Shown piece by piece: positions 16,951 to 27,137 of a DNA stretch of 64,000 nt. Origin of the DNA: Sphingorhabdus sp. 109 (GTDB lineage Bacteria; Pseudomonadota; Alphaproteobacteria; Sphingomonadales; Sphingomonadaceae); the NCBI RefSeq assembly GCF_902506555.1, contig NZ_LR732707.1:2069290-2133289 (forward strand), in the 5' to 3' direction. Each line of letters opens with the position of its first letter. The stretch's first letter is position 1. A program made the translations under genes and the position numbers. Below the pieces are notes generated by a model, which made no database searches, was not told the origin of the DNA, and saw nothing but the letters and a program-made list of their open reading frames with translations.

Positions 16951-18152
16951 GAAGCCGGATTGCTGCTATTTTTGTCGATCCCCCGCCGGGTCCGCCAGTA
17001 AGTCGCGAAACTGGCGAGCCAGTGGCTGCCCGAATAATGCGGTGTTCGCACGGCTTGCTCGCCGGAATTTCCGTGTAGTCTGGCGGATGCGAGAAGCGCT
17101 GCGCGCCGCGGATCGTCGTCCGGAAGTGCGGAAGCCATGCCTTCCAGCGCCCAGGCCCGCGACAGATTGAGACCGTCGAGATGGACCAGTTTCCCGTCGG
17201 TCGGATCTTTCACAACGCCCATTTCGAGCCAGTCGCCCCTTCCATCGGTTGGTAGCGCGGGAAGAAAACCCGAAAGCCATTCGGCATATTCCCTCTGATT
17301 CATTAATCGCCGCATCAGATCGGCCACCATGAGACAGGATGACAGAAAATCTTCACCCGAAGGTTCATATGCCATCGGACAATCCCGGTCCTGGCGATGG
17401 AAATCCAAGGCTTTTTCGCGCACTAGGGCAGTCATTTCGCGATCACCGCTACGTGCAGCCCAGTCGAGGAACAGGCCAAAAGCAAAAGCGGACTGGTTGT
17501 GGGTCCCAAGCCGGACGGGATAGGCGAGTTTCGGCAGCCAGTTCTTGATATTGTCGACGATCAGAGCTTCCAGCGGCTGCAGCCGGTCCAGCCAAAGCTT
17601 CGCCTGTTCGGCCTTGCTACCCTCGCCCTTGGCAATATCGCGCAGTTCCGCAGTCAGTTGCAGAAACCATGCGATGCCATAGGGCCGCTCGAAAGCCGTG
17701 CGGTCCGCCCCCTGGAAATAGGCCAGTTCACCGGCAACCTTCGCCGCCGTATAATTCGCTGCCAGCGCGGCAGCAATCTCGTCATCCATATCGGGAACCA
17801 GATCCTGACCCCAGAGCCGGATCAGCAACCAGTGGCCGTGGACAGCGCTATGCCAATCGAAACAGCCGTAGAATAGCGGCGTCAGCTTTGCCGGCTCGGC
17901 GACATCGGCGGCGCTATTCAGGACATGACTGATCTTGCTGGGATATTGTTTGTTGATGCAGTTAAGGGCGATCCGGGCATAAGCCTGTTCGGCCCGGCGC
18001 GGCTTCAGCGCATTATCCGCCGGATCGGGAGCGGTATTGCGACGTTCGAACACGCCGCGATCCTCTGGAGAGGATGTCTTGTCTTCCTCGGCTGCGGAAC
18101 ATCCTGCCAATGTCGCGATCACCAGACCAACCAGTGTTTTTCGATAGACCAT
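16947..18152 (-). CDS. DUF2891 lipoprotein
   Basis: This 401-residue protein begins with a lipoprotein signal (lipobox LAGC, Cys about residue 18) and then a DUF2891 domain, recognisable from the FDWHSAVHGHW, RPYGIAWFLQL and GTHNQSAFAFGL segments. The fold is probably an alpha/alpha toroid as in glycan-active enzymes, but the family has no assigned reaction. Its stop overlaps the kinase start, so the lipoprotein may feed information to the kinase or be its co-regulated product. Confidence 0.85.
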   Translation of the reverse strand: MVYRKTLVGLVIATLAGCSAAEEDKTSSPEDRGVFERRNTAPDPADNALKPRRAEQAYARIALNCINKQYPSKISHVLNSAADVAEPAKLTPLFYGCFDWHSAVHGHWLLIRLWGQDLVPDMDDEIAAALAANYTAAKVAGELAYFQGADRTAFERPYGIAWFLQLTAELRDIAKGEGSKAEQAKLWLDRLQPLEALIVDNIKNWLPKLAYPVRLGTHNQSAFAFGLFLDWAARSGDREMTALVREKALDFHRQDRDCPMAYEPSGEDFLSSCLMVADLMRRLMNQREYAEWLSGFLPALPTDGRGDWLEMGVVKDPTDGKLVHLDGLNLSRAWALEGMASALPDDDPRRAALLASARLHGNSGEQAVRTPHYSGSHWLASFATYWRTRRGIDKNSSNPAS

Positions 18153-18190
18153 GAGACACTCTCCAAAGATGTTTTTCCAATAGAGAGGAA

Positions 18191-19624
18191 TTGACCCTCT
18201 GGCAAAAGACTATAGGGCAAAATATCTTTTCCGCCATTGCCAGTTCCGGTCAGGCGGTTTGTAGTGGAACAGATTTTATCTCGCCCCAACCCGCCATATT
18301 CCTGACCGGCAGTCCCTTGCGGCATATCACCACCATGTCGCTGACCGCCAGCATCGGCATGCTGACCATGTTTCTGGTCGATTTTGCCGATCTGTTCTAC
18401 ATTGCCCAGCTATCAGACAGCGCGCTGACCGCGGCAATGGGTTTTGCCGCCACCATCCTGTTTTTCGGCACGGCTTTCCATATCGGCCTGATGATTGCCA
18501 CCAGCGCGCTGGCAGCCCGCCATATCGGTCAGGGTGATCCGGACCGGGCTCGGCGCTATCTGACAAATATTCTGGTTCTCAGCACCGTGATGATGGTCCC
18601 TTTCGCGCTCATCCTGTCCCTGTTCGCCCCGGCGATTCTGGATTTGGCCGGCGCTGACGGGGCCGCCAATCAGGCGGCAACCGGGTATATCCGGATCGTC
18701 GCGCCGTTCATGCCGGTCAGTGTCACGGCCATGGTCTGCTCCGGCTTCCTGCGCGCCCACGGCGCAGCCCGGCGCTCGATGCACGTCACGCTCAGCATGG
18801 GCATAACCAATGCGATCCTTGACCCCCTGTTCATCTTTGGCCTTGACTGGGGCATCAACGGCGCGGCGGTTGCAAGTGCCTGTGCCGTCGTCGTTTCAGC
18901 GATATATGCCATCCGCACAGTCTTTCGGAATTATGGCGGTTTCGACCGGTTTTCCCTAGTAAGCTTCCGGGCCGATATCCGGGCGATCATGGCAATTCTG
19001 GTCCCCGCGGTGCTGACCAATGTCGCGACACCGATCGGCGGCTTCCTCTCCTATCGCTTTATCGCCGACTATTCCGATGACGTGATCGCCGGCTTCGCGG
19101 TGGTTGGCCGGGTTGTACCGGTAGCATTCTGCCTGATGTTTTCACTGTCTGGCGCCGTGGGACCGATCATCGGGCAGAATTTTGGCGCGCTGAAACTCGA
19201 CCGGGTTCGGATCACGATTCAGCAGGCAACCCTGTTCGCCCTCGCCTATACATTGGCAATCTGGCCAATTCTCTTGCTGCTCAGCGGGCCGATCAGCGAT
19301 GCGTTTCATCTGGTCGGCGAAGGGCGGCATGTATTCTGGCTGTTTGCCCTCATGCTGACCCCGCTGTTCTTCTTTAACGGTATGCTGTTCATCAGCAACG
19401 CGGCCTGCAACAATCTCGGGCATCCCGGCTGGTCCACGCTGATGAACTGGCTTCGCAATACGCTGGGTCTTGTTCCCTTTCTCTGGCTCGGTCGTGAATA
19501 TTACGGGTTGGACGGCATCATCGTCGGTCCGGCTGTCGGCGGAATAATATTCGGCGTGGCCGGCTATTCGCTCGCGCAATATCTGGTCGGCAGACAGGCG
19601 CAGAAGACTGCGTTAACCGGTTAA
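18191..19624 (+). CDS. MATE family efflux transporter
   Basis: This is a multidrug and toxin extrusion-type antiporter (Na+ or H+ driven) with about twelve helices in two homologous halves. Family-typical segments are LVDFADLFYIAQLSDSALTA, GAARRSMHVTLSMGITNAILDPLFIFG and SGAVGPIIGQNFGA. The start is unsure: TTG 18191 has a purine-rich sequence immediately before it but poor spacing, and no other plausible start occurs before the first helix. The gene is divergent from the DUF2891 gene with only 38 bases between them. The substrate is unknown. Confidence 0.88.
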   Translation: MTLWQKTIGQNIFSAIASSGQAVCSGTDFISPQPAIFLTGSPLRHITTMSLTASIGMLTMFLVDFADLFYIAQLSDSALTAAMGFAATILFFGTAFHIGLMIATSALAARHIGQGDPDRARRYLTNILVLSTVMMVPFALILSLFAPAILDLAGADGAANQAATGYIRIVAPFMPVSVTAMVCSGFLRAHGAARRSMHVTLSMGITNAILDPLFIFGLDWGINGAAVASACAVVVSAIYAIRTVFRNYGGFDRFSLVSFRADIRAIMAILVPAVLTNVATPIGGFLSYRFIADYSDDVIAGFAVVGRVVPVAFCLMFSLSGAVGPIIGQNFGALKLDRVRITIQQATLFALAYTLAIWPILLLLSGPISDAFHLVGEGRHVFWLFALMLTPLFFFNGMLFISNAACNNLGHPGWSTLMNWLRNTLGLVPFLWLGREYYGLDGIIVGPAVGGIIFGVAGYSLAQYLVGRQAQKTALTG

Positions 19625-19685
19625 TATTCCAGACGGGCGCGTCCCATGTTGGAACAGCACGATCAAGCATCGCGCAGAAGCCGCC

Positions 19686-21077
19686 ATGACCGGCTATATC
19701 ACGACGACCAGCCCGCTTGGGCCCAATCAGGCATTGAAAAACCACGTGCGCGTACCTCCACCCTATGTTCCACCCCTGAGCAGCAATATCCCCGATTTCG
19801 GGCTGGATGGTGGTCATCCGGAGCCGCTCGTCAGCACGGGCAAGTCTGCAATTGGCGCACATTCCGGCCAGAACACTGCACATACAGAGGCTTCACAATC
19901 GCGAAAGCCGCTCGGATCTTTTGCCAAATTGTCGGTCCGCGAACGCATATTGACGGCACTTTTTTTGGCTAGCCTGCTGCTGATACCGGCCACCATGCCC
20001 CAATCAAGCGTCGACGCCCAGCAATTCAGACCCAGCGATTCGGGGCTCCAGCCGGTCGAGCGAGCGGAAGAAAATTTTGCCGGTTCCGCTTTCTACTTTC
20101 TCGACCCCAATTATGCGATACCGCAAAATTATGGCGGTTTCGGCGCCGATCCGCTCGCTGAGGCCGGAGCCGGACCTATTGCGGGCACACCGGATTTGAT
20201 CAGCAATGATGCAGATCAGGCATCAACAGCGCATCTGATCCATCCGGTTGCTTTCCGTGGCTCGGCGACGGATGACAGCCGGGCACTATATTGCCTGACG
20301 CAGGCGATCTACTATGAAGCCGGGATGGAACCCGATGCCGGCCAGCGCGCCGTCGCCCAAGTAATTCTGAACCGGGTCCGCCATCCCAGCTATCCCGGTA
20401 CAATATGCGGCGTGATCTATCAGGGCAGCGAGCGGACGACCGGCTGCCAGTTTACCTATACTTGCGACGGTTCGCTGCGACGCAAGGCAGCAAGCTACCA
20501 CTGGAACCGTGCGAAAAAGGTCGCAGCGCAAGCATTGGCCGGAAAAAGCTATACGACAGTCGGCACAGCCACCCATTACCACGCGACCTATGTCTATCCA
20601 TATTGGGCACCAAGCCTGCGGTTTCTCGGAACGGTTGGAGCCCATCGCTTTTACAGCTGGAAAGGCAATGCCGGAAAAGCCAGCGCCTTCGGCCAGAAAT
20701 ACCGGGGCGGAGAGCCGTTACCTGCGCCAAAGCCACGCCGGCAAGCTGACATCCGCGACAACGGCTCTGCCTCCACGCTCGATCCGATTGCGCTGGAGAA
20801 AGCCTATGAGGCAGCCCGGCGCAAAGCCGAAGCGGAAGCCGCTCAATCCGAAAAAGCCGCGGCCCTCGCCGCTGACAACGCCCGTCGCAATAACCGGCCC
20901 TATGGGACGCCGGATATACAGGCCGGCCGTTCGTACAAGGCCCCCGACTATAGCGCCCAGGCAAGAGCTAAAGGCGGTGATCAAGCTTATGCCGGCCAGA
21001 GATTACCCGATGCGAGTCAGATTAAACCGGAATTCCGCGAAAGCGGCAGCTGGAAGAAAAAACCCGGCGGCTCCTAG
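19686..21077 (+). CDS. SleB-type cell-wall hydrolase, membrane-anchored
   Basis: The 463-residue protein has a cytoplasmic N-terminus, one membrane helix at about 85-105 (ILTALFLASLLLIPATMP), and a Hydrolase_2 (SleB/CwlJ-like) domain at about 200-330 with LTQAIYYEAGMEP, the catalytic-type Glu, and HYHATYVYPYW. A Lys/Ala/Glu-rich helical tail ends in a basic region. SleB-like enzymes cleave peptidoglycan as lytic transglycosylases. The domain should lie in the periplasm. The start ATG at 19686 is in good context. Confidence 0.88.
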   Translation: MTGYITTTSPLGPNQALKNHVRVPPPYVPPLSSNIPDFGLDGGHPEPLVSTGKSAIGAHSGQNTAHTEASQSRKPLGSFAKLSVRERILTALFLASLLLIPATMPQSSVDAQQFRPSDSGLQPVERAEENFAGSAFYFLDPNYAIPQNYGGFGADPLAEAGAGPIAGTPDLISNDADQASTAHLIHPVAFRGSATDDSRALYCLTQAIYYEAGMEPDAGQRAVAQVILNRVRHPSYPGTICGVIYQGSERTTGCQFTYTCDGSLRRKAASYHWNRAKKVAAQALAGKSYTTVGTATHYHATYVYPYWAPSLRFLGTVGAHRFYSWKGNAGKASAFGQKYRGGEPLPAPKPRRQADIRDNGSASTLDPIALEKAYEAARRKAEAEAAQSEKAAALAADNARRNNRPYGTPDIQAGRSYKAPDYSAQARAKGGDQAYAGQRLPDASQIKPEFRESGSWKKKPGGS

Positions 21078-21193
21078 AGAGCGGATGCTCCCCGATAGTT
21101 GCGCCGGCAACCAACAATGGGTTTCCCTTGCCATTACCCTTGACTCCCGCCTAAAGGCTCTCGATTTTATTGGAAATGAAGCGGAGCGCTCGA

Positions 21194-22567
21194 ATGGCGA
21201 CAAATTGGACGGCAAATAGCTGGCGGGATTTTGAAGGGCTGCATATGCCCGAGTATAAAGACGCCACAAAACTCGCGGAAACGGAAGAGCTGCTCGGCAG
21301 CTATCCGCCGCTGGTTTTTGCCGGTGAAGCCCGTAGCCTGAAACAGGATCTGGCAGAGGTCGCCGCCGGCAAGGCATTTCTGCTGCAGGGCGGGGACTGT
21401 GCCGAAAGCTTTGCGGAATTTCATCCGAACAATATCCGCGACACGTTCCGCGTGATCCTCCAGATGGCGGTGGTCCTGACCTATGCGTCCAAGCTGCCGA
21501 TCGTAAAAGTGGGCCGTATGGCCGGCCAGTTTGCCAAGCCGCGCTCGTCCAATGTCGAAGTGCAGGATGGCGTGGAGCTTCCAAGCTATCGCGGTGATAT
21601 CATCAATGGCATCGAGTTTGACAGCAGCCGCCGGGACCCCGATCCCGAGCGGATGATCCGGGCCTATAACCAAGCCGCGGCGACACTCAACCTGCTGCGC
21701 GCGTTCTCGACCGGCGGCTATGCTAATCTGAAGCAAGTGCATGGCTGGACCCATGATTTCATGGCGCGCAGCCCGTGGGCGAAGAAATTCGAGGAAATGG
21801 CCGACCGGATCGGCGAAGCTTTGGCCTTCATGGAAGCCTGCGGCATCAACCCGGACACTGTACCGCAATTGAAAGCCACATCTTTCTACACCAGTCACGA
21901 AGCGCTGCTGCTGCCCTACGAGCAGTGCCTGACCCGTCAGGACAGCCTGACCGGCGACTGGTTTGACACCAGCGCGCATTTCCTGTGGATCGGCGACCGG
22001 ACACGTTTCGAGGGCTCTGCCCATGTCGAGTTCCTGCGCGGCATCGGCAATCCGATCGGGCTGAAATGCGGCCCGTCGCTGACACCGGACGCATTGCTGA
22101 AAATGCTCGATACGCTCAATCCGGCGCGCGAACCCGGCCGGATCACGCTAATCACGCGTTTTGGTCACGACAAGATCGAAAGCGGGCTGCCGCCTCTCGT
22201 GCGCGCTGTCAAAAAGTCGGGCCATCCGGTCATCTGGTCCTGCGATCCGATGCACGGCAATGTCATCAAGGCGGAGAGCGGATACAAGACGCGGCCGTTT
22301 GACCGCATCCTGAGCGAAGTGCGCGGCTTTTTCGCCGTCCACCGGGCTGAGGGCACATTTGCCGGCGGCATCCATTGCGAAATGACTGGCCAGAATGTGA
22401 CCGAATGTACCGGCGGCGGCGTGGCCATCACCGATGCGTCACTCGGCGACCGCTATCATACGCATTGCGATCCGCGCCTGAATGCCGCGCAATCGCTGGA
22501 ACTGGCCTTCCTGCTCGCCGAAATGCTCAATCAGGAACTGTCCGACCGGGCACGGGAAGCGGCCTGA
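21194..22567 (+). CDS. aroG: Class II 3-deoxy-7-phosphoheptulonate (DAHP) synthase
   Basis: The enzyme condenses phosphoenolpyruvate and erythrose 4-phosphate, the first step of the shikimate pathway. The plant-like class II type is shown by [35 protein letters not shown] and [18 protein letters not shown], which contain metal and substrate ligands. I chose ATG 21194 (457 residues) because GGAG lies eight bases upstream and the family starts with a NWTANSWR-like segment. A TTG eight codons earlier is also in frame. The symbol follows common usage for class II enzymes. Confidence 0.93.
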   Translation: MATNWTANSWRDFEGLHMPEYKDATKLAETEELLGSYPPLVFAGEARSLKQDLAEVAAGKAFLLQGGDCAESFAEFHPNNIRDTFRVILQMAVVLTYASKLPIVKVGRMAGQFAKPRSSNVEVQDGVELPSYRGDIINGIEFDSSRRDPDPERMIRAYNQAAATLNLLRAFSTGGYANLKQVHGWTHDFMARSPWAKKFEEMADRIGEALAFMEACGINPDTVPQLKATSFYTSHEALLLPYEQCLTRQDSLTGDWFDTSAHFLWIGDRTRFEGSAHVEFLRGIGNPIGLKCGPSLTPDALLKMLDTLNPAREPGRITLITRFGHDKIESGLPPLVRAVKKSGHPVIWSCDPMHGNVIKAESGYKTRPFDRILSEVRGFFAVHRAEGTFAGGIHCEMTGQNVTECTGGGVAITDASLGDRYHTHCDPRLNAAQSLELAFLLAEMLNQELSDRAREAA

Positions 22568-22569
22568 TC

Positions 22570-22803
22570 ATGGTCGGAAAGACGAAGCCCGAGCGGATGC
22601 GTCCCGAAGATTATGCACCTGGAGAATCGCCCATGAGCAGGGGAGCCACATATGTCCGCAAGGAAATCGTCAGCAAGGGTGTGGGGTTCGGCAGCGCGCT
22701 GGCGATTGCCATCAGCTTCACCACGCACAAGTCTATCCTGTGGGCGATTATTCACGGCTTTTTCTCCTGGTTTTATGTGATCTACTACGCGTTGACCCGG
22801 TAG
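22570..22803 (+). CDS. Small membrane protein downstream of DAHP synthase
   Basis: The 77-residue ORF begins two bases after the aroG stop. A second start at ATG 22633 (57 residues) has the better ribosome-binding site GGAGAA. Either way the product has a basic segment and two helices (GSALAIAISFTTH and ILWAIIHGFFSWFYVIYYAL). I know no function. The close linkage implies cotranscription with the DAHP synthase gene. Confidence 0.6.
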   Translation: MVGKTKPERMRPEDYAPGESPMSRGATYVRKEIVSKGVGFGSALAIAISFTTHKSILWAIIHGFFSWFYVIYYALTR

Positions 22804-22887
22804 ATCCGAAAACCGAAGCCAATGTGCGTGACTTTTCCGGACCGGCGGACTATCAATTTACATTGAATGAACTCAGCGGAGCATGTG

Positions 22888-23439
22888 ATGATGCGATCAC
22901 TCCCATGGATGTTGGCGAGCGCACTGGCGGTTTCCGGCTGTGCCGGGCCAATACAAACCCGGGTCCAGACGCATCAGGTGATTGCGGCATCTGCGCAGAA
23001 GAAATTCACCATGTCTTCGACCGATGCCGTCGCGCATAGTGACTTGACGGCCGCCCGGGATATGGTCGCCAGATCGCTCAACGACAGAGGCTATGAATCG
23101 TCTTCCGATGCATCGATTCTGGTCCATGTCGCGCTTTCCAACCGACCAGCCGATATCGCGGTAAAGGCTGGTGCAGACAATGCCGAAAAATCGATCTCTA
23201 CGGCAAAAAAACAGAAAAGATTCCAGTCCTGCAAGGATCGCGAACATCGATTGACTGTCAGTCTGTTCGATCAGATCCGCGGAAAGAAGCTCTATTCCGG
23301 CAGCGCGGCAGAATATCATTGCAAGGGTACTGTAATACAGTCCCTGCCCTTCTTGATTGATTCCGCACTCTCGGGGCTGGACACCAAGCCGAGCAGCACC
23401 CCGCGCAGCACATTCCGCACCCGTCAGGGCATCGAGTGA
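22888..23439 (+). CDS. Small lipoprotein, DUF4136-like in layout
   Basis: The 183-residue product has a lipoprotein signal (ALAVSGC, Cys about residue 18 counted from ATG 22888), followed by a compact domain with a two-cysteine pair (SCKDREHRL and EYHCKGTV) and a disordered tail. The arrangement of a lipobox followed by a helix-strand domain about conserved tyrosines resembles DUF4136 lipoproteins, but the match is weak. ATG 22888 has GGAG six bases upstream. The 3' end abuts the convergent CHASE2 kinase stop. Confidence 0.6.
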   Translation: MMRSLPWMLASALAVSGCAGPIQTRVQTHQVIAASAQKKFTMSSTDAVAHSDLTAARDMVARSLNDRGYESSSDASILVHVALSNRPADIAVKAGADNAEKSISTAKKQKRFQSCKDREHRLTVSLFDQIRGKKLYSGSAAEYHCKGTVIQSLPFLIDSALSGLDTKPSSTPRSTFRTRQGIE

Positions 23440-23440
23440 T

Positions 23441-25714
23441 TCAGTCCGTCTGGCACTCAAGATCGGGAGCCAGAGGCAGCAATATGGTAAAGCAGGCGCC
23501 GCCGTCCCGTTGGTTCTCTCCCCGGATGTGACCACCGTGTCTGGCGATCACCTTGGCGACGAAATTCAGCCCGAGACCAGCTCCCTTGATGGATGAATGC
23601 GCCATAGTGTCATCGCTGGCAAAGCGCTCGAACAATTGGCCGAGGATGCCCTCGGAAATACCTTTGCCCTGATCAGATATAGCAACCGACACGAAAGGTT
23701 GGCCATCCAGATCAGTTACCCGGATCCCGATCGTCACGACACCGCCATCCGGACTATATTTAATTGCATTGTCGATCAGGTTCACGAAGGAGCGATAGAG
23801 GCTCGAAGGTTCGACATGCACGAAGGCACCCTCGGACTGGTCTTCGACTTCACAGCGAATGCCCCGCTTTTGGGCAAGGGGCCAGAGGCTGTCATTGGCC
23901 TCCTCAACCAGTTCCGCAAGCAGGATATCCTCGCCGGCAAACTCGCTCGCATCGATCCGGGCCAATCCGACAAAATTGTCCGCCAGCGCCAAAGTCCGGC
24001 GGGCATGCCCCTCAATCCGGCTGGTTGTCTCGTCAGTCTCGCGACCGTCAAGAAGAGCCAGAATGGCAGCCTGAGGCGCCCGCATATCATGAGACAGCAG
24101 CTGCAACACCTCTTCCCGTTGCTGCGCCGCATTGGCTACTTCCGTAATGTCCGCCAGATAATGGATATACCCTCTCAGCAATCCTTCATCCGATGCAACC
24201 GGCGCGCGGCGCATAGCGAAAATGCGTCCGTCGCTGGAAGTAAACTCGACATAATCCTGTTTGGTCGGCCGGCTCTTCTGGTCGAGATAATCCTTCACCT
24301 CCTGAAGATCATCAGCCGAAACAAAGCGGTCGAGCATGTCATCCAGCGCCAGATTCTGAGCGCCGTCTTCCATTCCGGTCTGCGCCAGCCTGTTGACGAA
24401 TGTAACCTTGCCCCGCAGATCGGTGATGAACATCGGATCGGGCAGGTTCCTGAGCGCATCGCTGATGAAGCGCCGCAAATCGCGAACATGGGATATCGCG
24501 TGGGTCAGTTGTTCGGCCTGTCCGGTAATAACGTCAACGGGTCCCAGTTCCGTCCGCATGATCGGTATATCAACTTTCGAGCGACCGAAATGCTCCAATT
24601 CGCCATCCATGAAATCGCTGGTAGCCTGTAAGCGGCGCCAGCCCCATACGGGATATACAATCAGCACACCCAGCAGGGCGGTTCCAGGCGCAAACCAGAG
24701 GGAGAATTGCACAAGCACGGCGCTGGCCAGCAATATCGTCACTATCAGGAAGAAAGAGACGACGATCGTGGTGCGTGGACGCCAGCGCCAGAAACCGAGC
24801 AGCAATATCCAGACCGGCAGCAGTGACAACAGCAGTTGCTGGATCAAAGGGATCGGCCGGATAAAATCATCGCGCGCGATTGTGCTGTAAAGATTGGCCA
24901 TGATCTCGACCCCGGCCATCGTACCGCCATCGCCGAGCGGCACCGGATATTGATCACCCATACCGTTGGCCGTAGCACCGATCAGGATTATCTTGTCCTG
25001 CACGAATGCAGGCGGCACTTGTCCCTTGGCCAATGCCGCATAGGATATCGATTGATATGCTCCACGATCCGCATAGGGCATCAACAGATTCTGATCGCAA
25101 TCATCCAGCCGGTCGAAAGCCGGAGACATATTTCCTTCGACCGCCTGGTAAATTACCTCCATCAAATGGGGCCATTCCGCCTCCGTATCCTTGTCGCCAA
25201 AGCAAAGGTTCGCGCGACGTACGACTCCGTCAGCGTCGAAAAGCAGATTCACGTGGCCGAGACCGGTTGCTGCCGCGGTGAACGGCGCGATCGGCTGTCT
25301 AACATCAAATTCTGCACCATTGCTGCCAGGAAAAACAAAATGCAGTGGCAGGAACAGATTTGGCAGATCGGCCATCGCCTGCGCCAGCAGTTGGTCACCT
25401 TCCGGTTCTCCCGGTTCGCTGAGCAGGACGTCGAAACCAGTCGCTCTCGGGGTGCCGATCGCGAGCTGCTCGAAAAACTGGGCATGCCGTTCGCGGGGCC
25501 ATGGCCACTTGCCGAAGGCGTGCAGGCTCTCCTCGTCAATCTCGACGATCATTATGTCCGGCGATGCCTCCGGCCGATCAATGCCGGACAGTTGGTCGTA
25601 GACCAGATTGTCGAAGCGCGACAGGCTATCCCAATAACCCAGTGCCACCACCATGCAGGACGCTAGCAATGCTACCGCAAGCCATTCGACAACCAGACGC
25701 TGGCGTAGTCTCAT
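23441..25714 (-). CDS. CHASE2-PAS sensor histidine kinase
   Basis: This 757-residue membrane kinase has an N-terminal helix (about 8-28), an extracytoplasmic CHASE2 domain (about 35-275, with DIMIVEIDEESLHAFGKWPWPR), three helices (285-365), a PAS domain (about 410-530), a HisKA dimerisation motif (LSHDMRAPQAAILALLDG, phospho-His about 548) and HATPase_c (NLIDNAIKYSPDGG ... GAGLGLNFVAKVIARHGG). CHASE2 domains sense unknown periplasmic signals. It is the third gene of an operon with a FecR/LysM protein and an OmpR-type regulator, its likely partner. Confidence 0.94.
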   Translation of the reverse strand: MRLRQRLVVEWLAVALLASCMVVALGYWDSLSRFDNLVYDQLSGIDRPEASPDIMIVEIDEESLHAFGKWPWPRERHAQFFEQLAIGTPRATGFDVLLSEPGEPEGDQLLAQAMADLPNLFLPLHFVFPGSNGAEFDVRQPIAPFTAAATGLGHVNLLFDADGVVRRANLCFGDKDTEAEWPHLMEVIYQAVEGNMSPAFDRLDDCDQNLLMPYADRGAYQSISYAALAKGQVPPAFVQDKIILIGATANGMGDQYPVPLGDGGTMAGVEIMANLYSTIARDDFIRPIPLIQQLLLSLLPVWILLLGFWRWRPRTTIVVSFFLIVTILLASAVLVQFSLWFAPGTALLGVLIVYPVWGWRRLQATSDFMDGELEHFGRSKVDIPIMRTELGPVDVITGQAEQLTHAISHVRDLRRFISDALRNLPDPMFITDLRGKVTFVNRLAQTGMEDGAQNLALDDMLDRFVSADDLQEVKDYLDQKSRPTKQDYVEFTSSDGRIFAMRRAPVASDEGLLRGYIHYLADITEVANAAQQREEVLQLLSHDMRAPQAAILALLDGRETDETTSRIEGHARRTLALADNFVGLARIDASEFAGEDILLAELVEEANDSLWPLAQKRGIRCEVEDQSEGAFVHVEPSSLYRSFVNLIDNAIKYSPDGGVVTIGIRVTDLDGQPFVSVAISDQGKGISEGILGQLFERFASDDTMAHSSIKGAGLGLNFVAKVIARHGGHIRGENQRDGGACFTILLPLAPDLECQTD

Positions 25715-25763
25715 CGGCGCCTGGGCCTGATCGGACGGTCGGTCAAAAGCCGGATCCGGACCG

Positions 25764-27137
25764 CTAGTTGGCCACGGTCATTTTTTCGAAATCGGTCCAT
25801 TTTTCTATCGCTGCCGGATCGTCGGGATCACTGGAGAACTGGATCACGCCAACGCGCCAGAAATATTCCCCATCGGCCAGATCCGACAGAGTGACGGTGT
25901 CGGCGGAGAGGCCCGCTTCGTCGATAATGGGTACGGATGTCTTGCTGTCTTTCAGGATCTGGAGCCGGTAGAATCGTTCCCCCTCGCCTTTGCCGAACCA
26001 TTTGAAGCGATAGCCGAAATCGCCGGCGTCGGCGCTACCGCCCAGCGTACTCAGCTGGCGCTTGAAGCTATACGTAGCGGGCATCCCCTCGAAACCGTCC
26101 GCCGCCAGCGCCGTCAGCTTGGCGAAATAGCGCCCATTCGGGATCGTCGGCAATTCCAGCACCGTGCCCCGCACCTCTGCTTCGGCGACGATATCGACAA
26201 AGCCGGCATCGGACGCGATGCTGACACGATGACCGATAGCCGACTCGCGCGGTTCAACGGCAAAGTGCAATTCCGCCTCGGACTGTACATTCGCAGGATC
26301 AAGCAGTTCGGGCGGTGACAGCAATTGCGCTTTCGCAATCGCACCTGACGCCGTCGCTGCTGCACCGGTACCTGCGGCTATGGTAACCAGGTTCGCCCCG
26401 TTCAGCCTCTCGCCCGCCGCGACCACGACTTCGCCTTCAACCGTTTCGGAAAAGGCGGTGCCGGACATCTCATCCACCCTGGTCCGATAGTCGGTCCCGC
26501 GAACAGCGGAGACGGCAACCGGAGTGCGGACCCGATAGCGGTCCGCCTTCTTGTCCAACGGCGCTACCTTCGAGCGCACGCGCCCCTTGTCGACGGCCAA
26601 TTCATAGTCGATGCTGTCGGTCAGCAGGATATGGCGCAGGCGGGTAATCCGGACGTGGCTGTTGGATGGCAGGGAAACCTGCGACCCGTCTTCCAGTTGC
26701 AACGTCATGAAACTCCGCGCAGCCGTTCTGATATTGCTGCCCTCGCCGATGTTCATACCCGTAACCGGTGTCCGGTTCTGGCCATCCGAAGCAATGGAAA
26801 CATTCCCGCGGAACGCGCTCAGCCGGGCTTCACTCGGACGGTATTTCAGCAAGGCTACAGGAATGCGCAGCGATGTGCCTACGGGGATAACACGCGGGTT
26901 GGCAACGCGGTTGAGCCGTTGCACGGCGCGATAGTCCGACGACTTGCGCAGATAATTATTGGCAAGACGGTACAGCGTGTCTCCACGCTTGAAGACATAG
27001 GTGATCTGCTCCGAATCGGAGTTTTTCCGGGCTGCAGCTTCACCAGGGGCAATGGCCAAAGCGCAGATAGATAGCACCAGCAACAGGCGAAGGCCCGACG
27101 AAGGCATCCAATTCCGGAATTCTTCAAACACTATCAC
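25764..27137 (-). CDS. LysM + FecR domain periplasmic protein
   Basis: The 457-residue product has a signal peptide (MPSSGLRLLLVLSICALAIA, from about residue 11), a LysM module (YVFKRGDTLYRLANNYL, about 47-95), a FecR domain (about 105-250, LQLEDGSQVSLPSNS and TPVAVSAVRGTDYRT) and Ig-like repeats to the end. It should bind peptidoglycan and may present a signal to the CHASE2 kinase, by analogy with FecR-type envelope sensors. The listed start is GTG 27137, overlapping the regulator stop as GTGA; GTG 27131 has better spacing from GGAGG. Confidence 0.88.
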   Translation of the reverse strand: MIVFEEFRNWMPSSGLRLLLVLSICALAIAPGEAAARKNSDSEQITYVFKRGDTLYRLANNYLRKSSDYRAVQRLNRVANPRVIPVGTSLRIPVALLKYRPSEARLSAFRGNVSIASDGQNRTPVTGMNIGEGSNIRTAARSFMTLQLEDGSQVSLPSNSHVRITRLRHILLTDSIDYELAVDKGRVRSKVAPLDKKADRYRVRTPVAVSAVRGTDYRTRVDEMSGTAFSETVEGEVVVAAGERLNGANLVTIAAGTGAAATASGAIAKAQLLSPPELLDPANVQSEAELHFAVEPRESAIGHRVSIASDAGFVDIVAEAEVRGTVLELPTIPNGRYFAKLTALAADGFEGMPATYSFKRQLSTLGGSADAGDFGYRFKWFGKGEGERFYRLQILKDSKTSVPIIDEAGLSADTVTLSDLADGEYFWRVGVIQFSSDPDDPAAIEKWTDFEKMTVAN

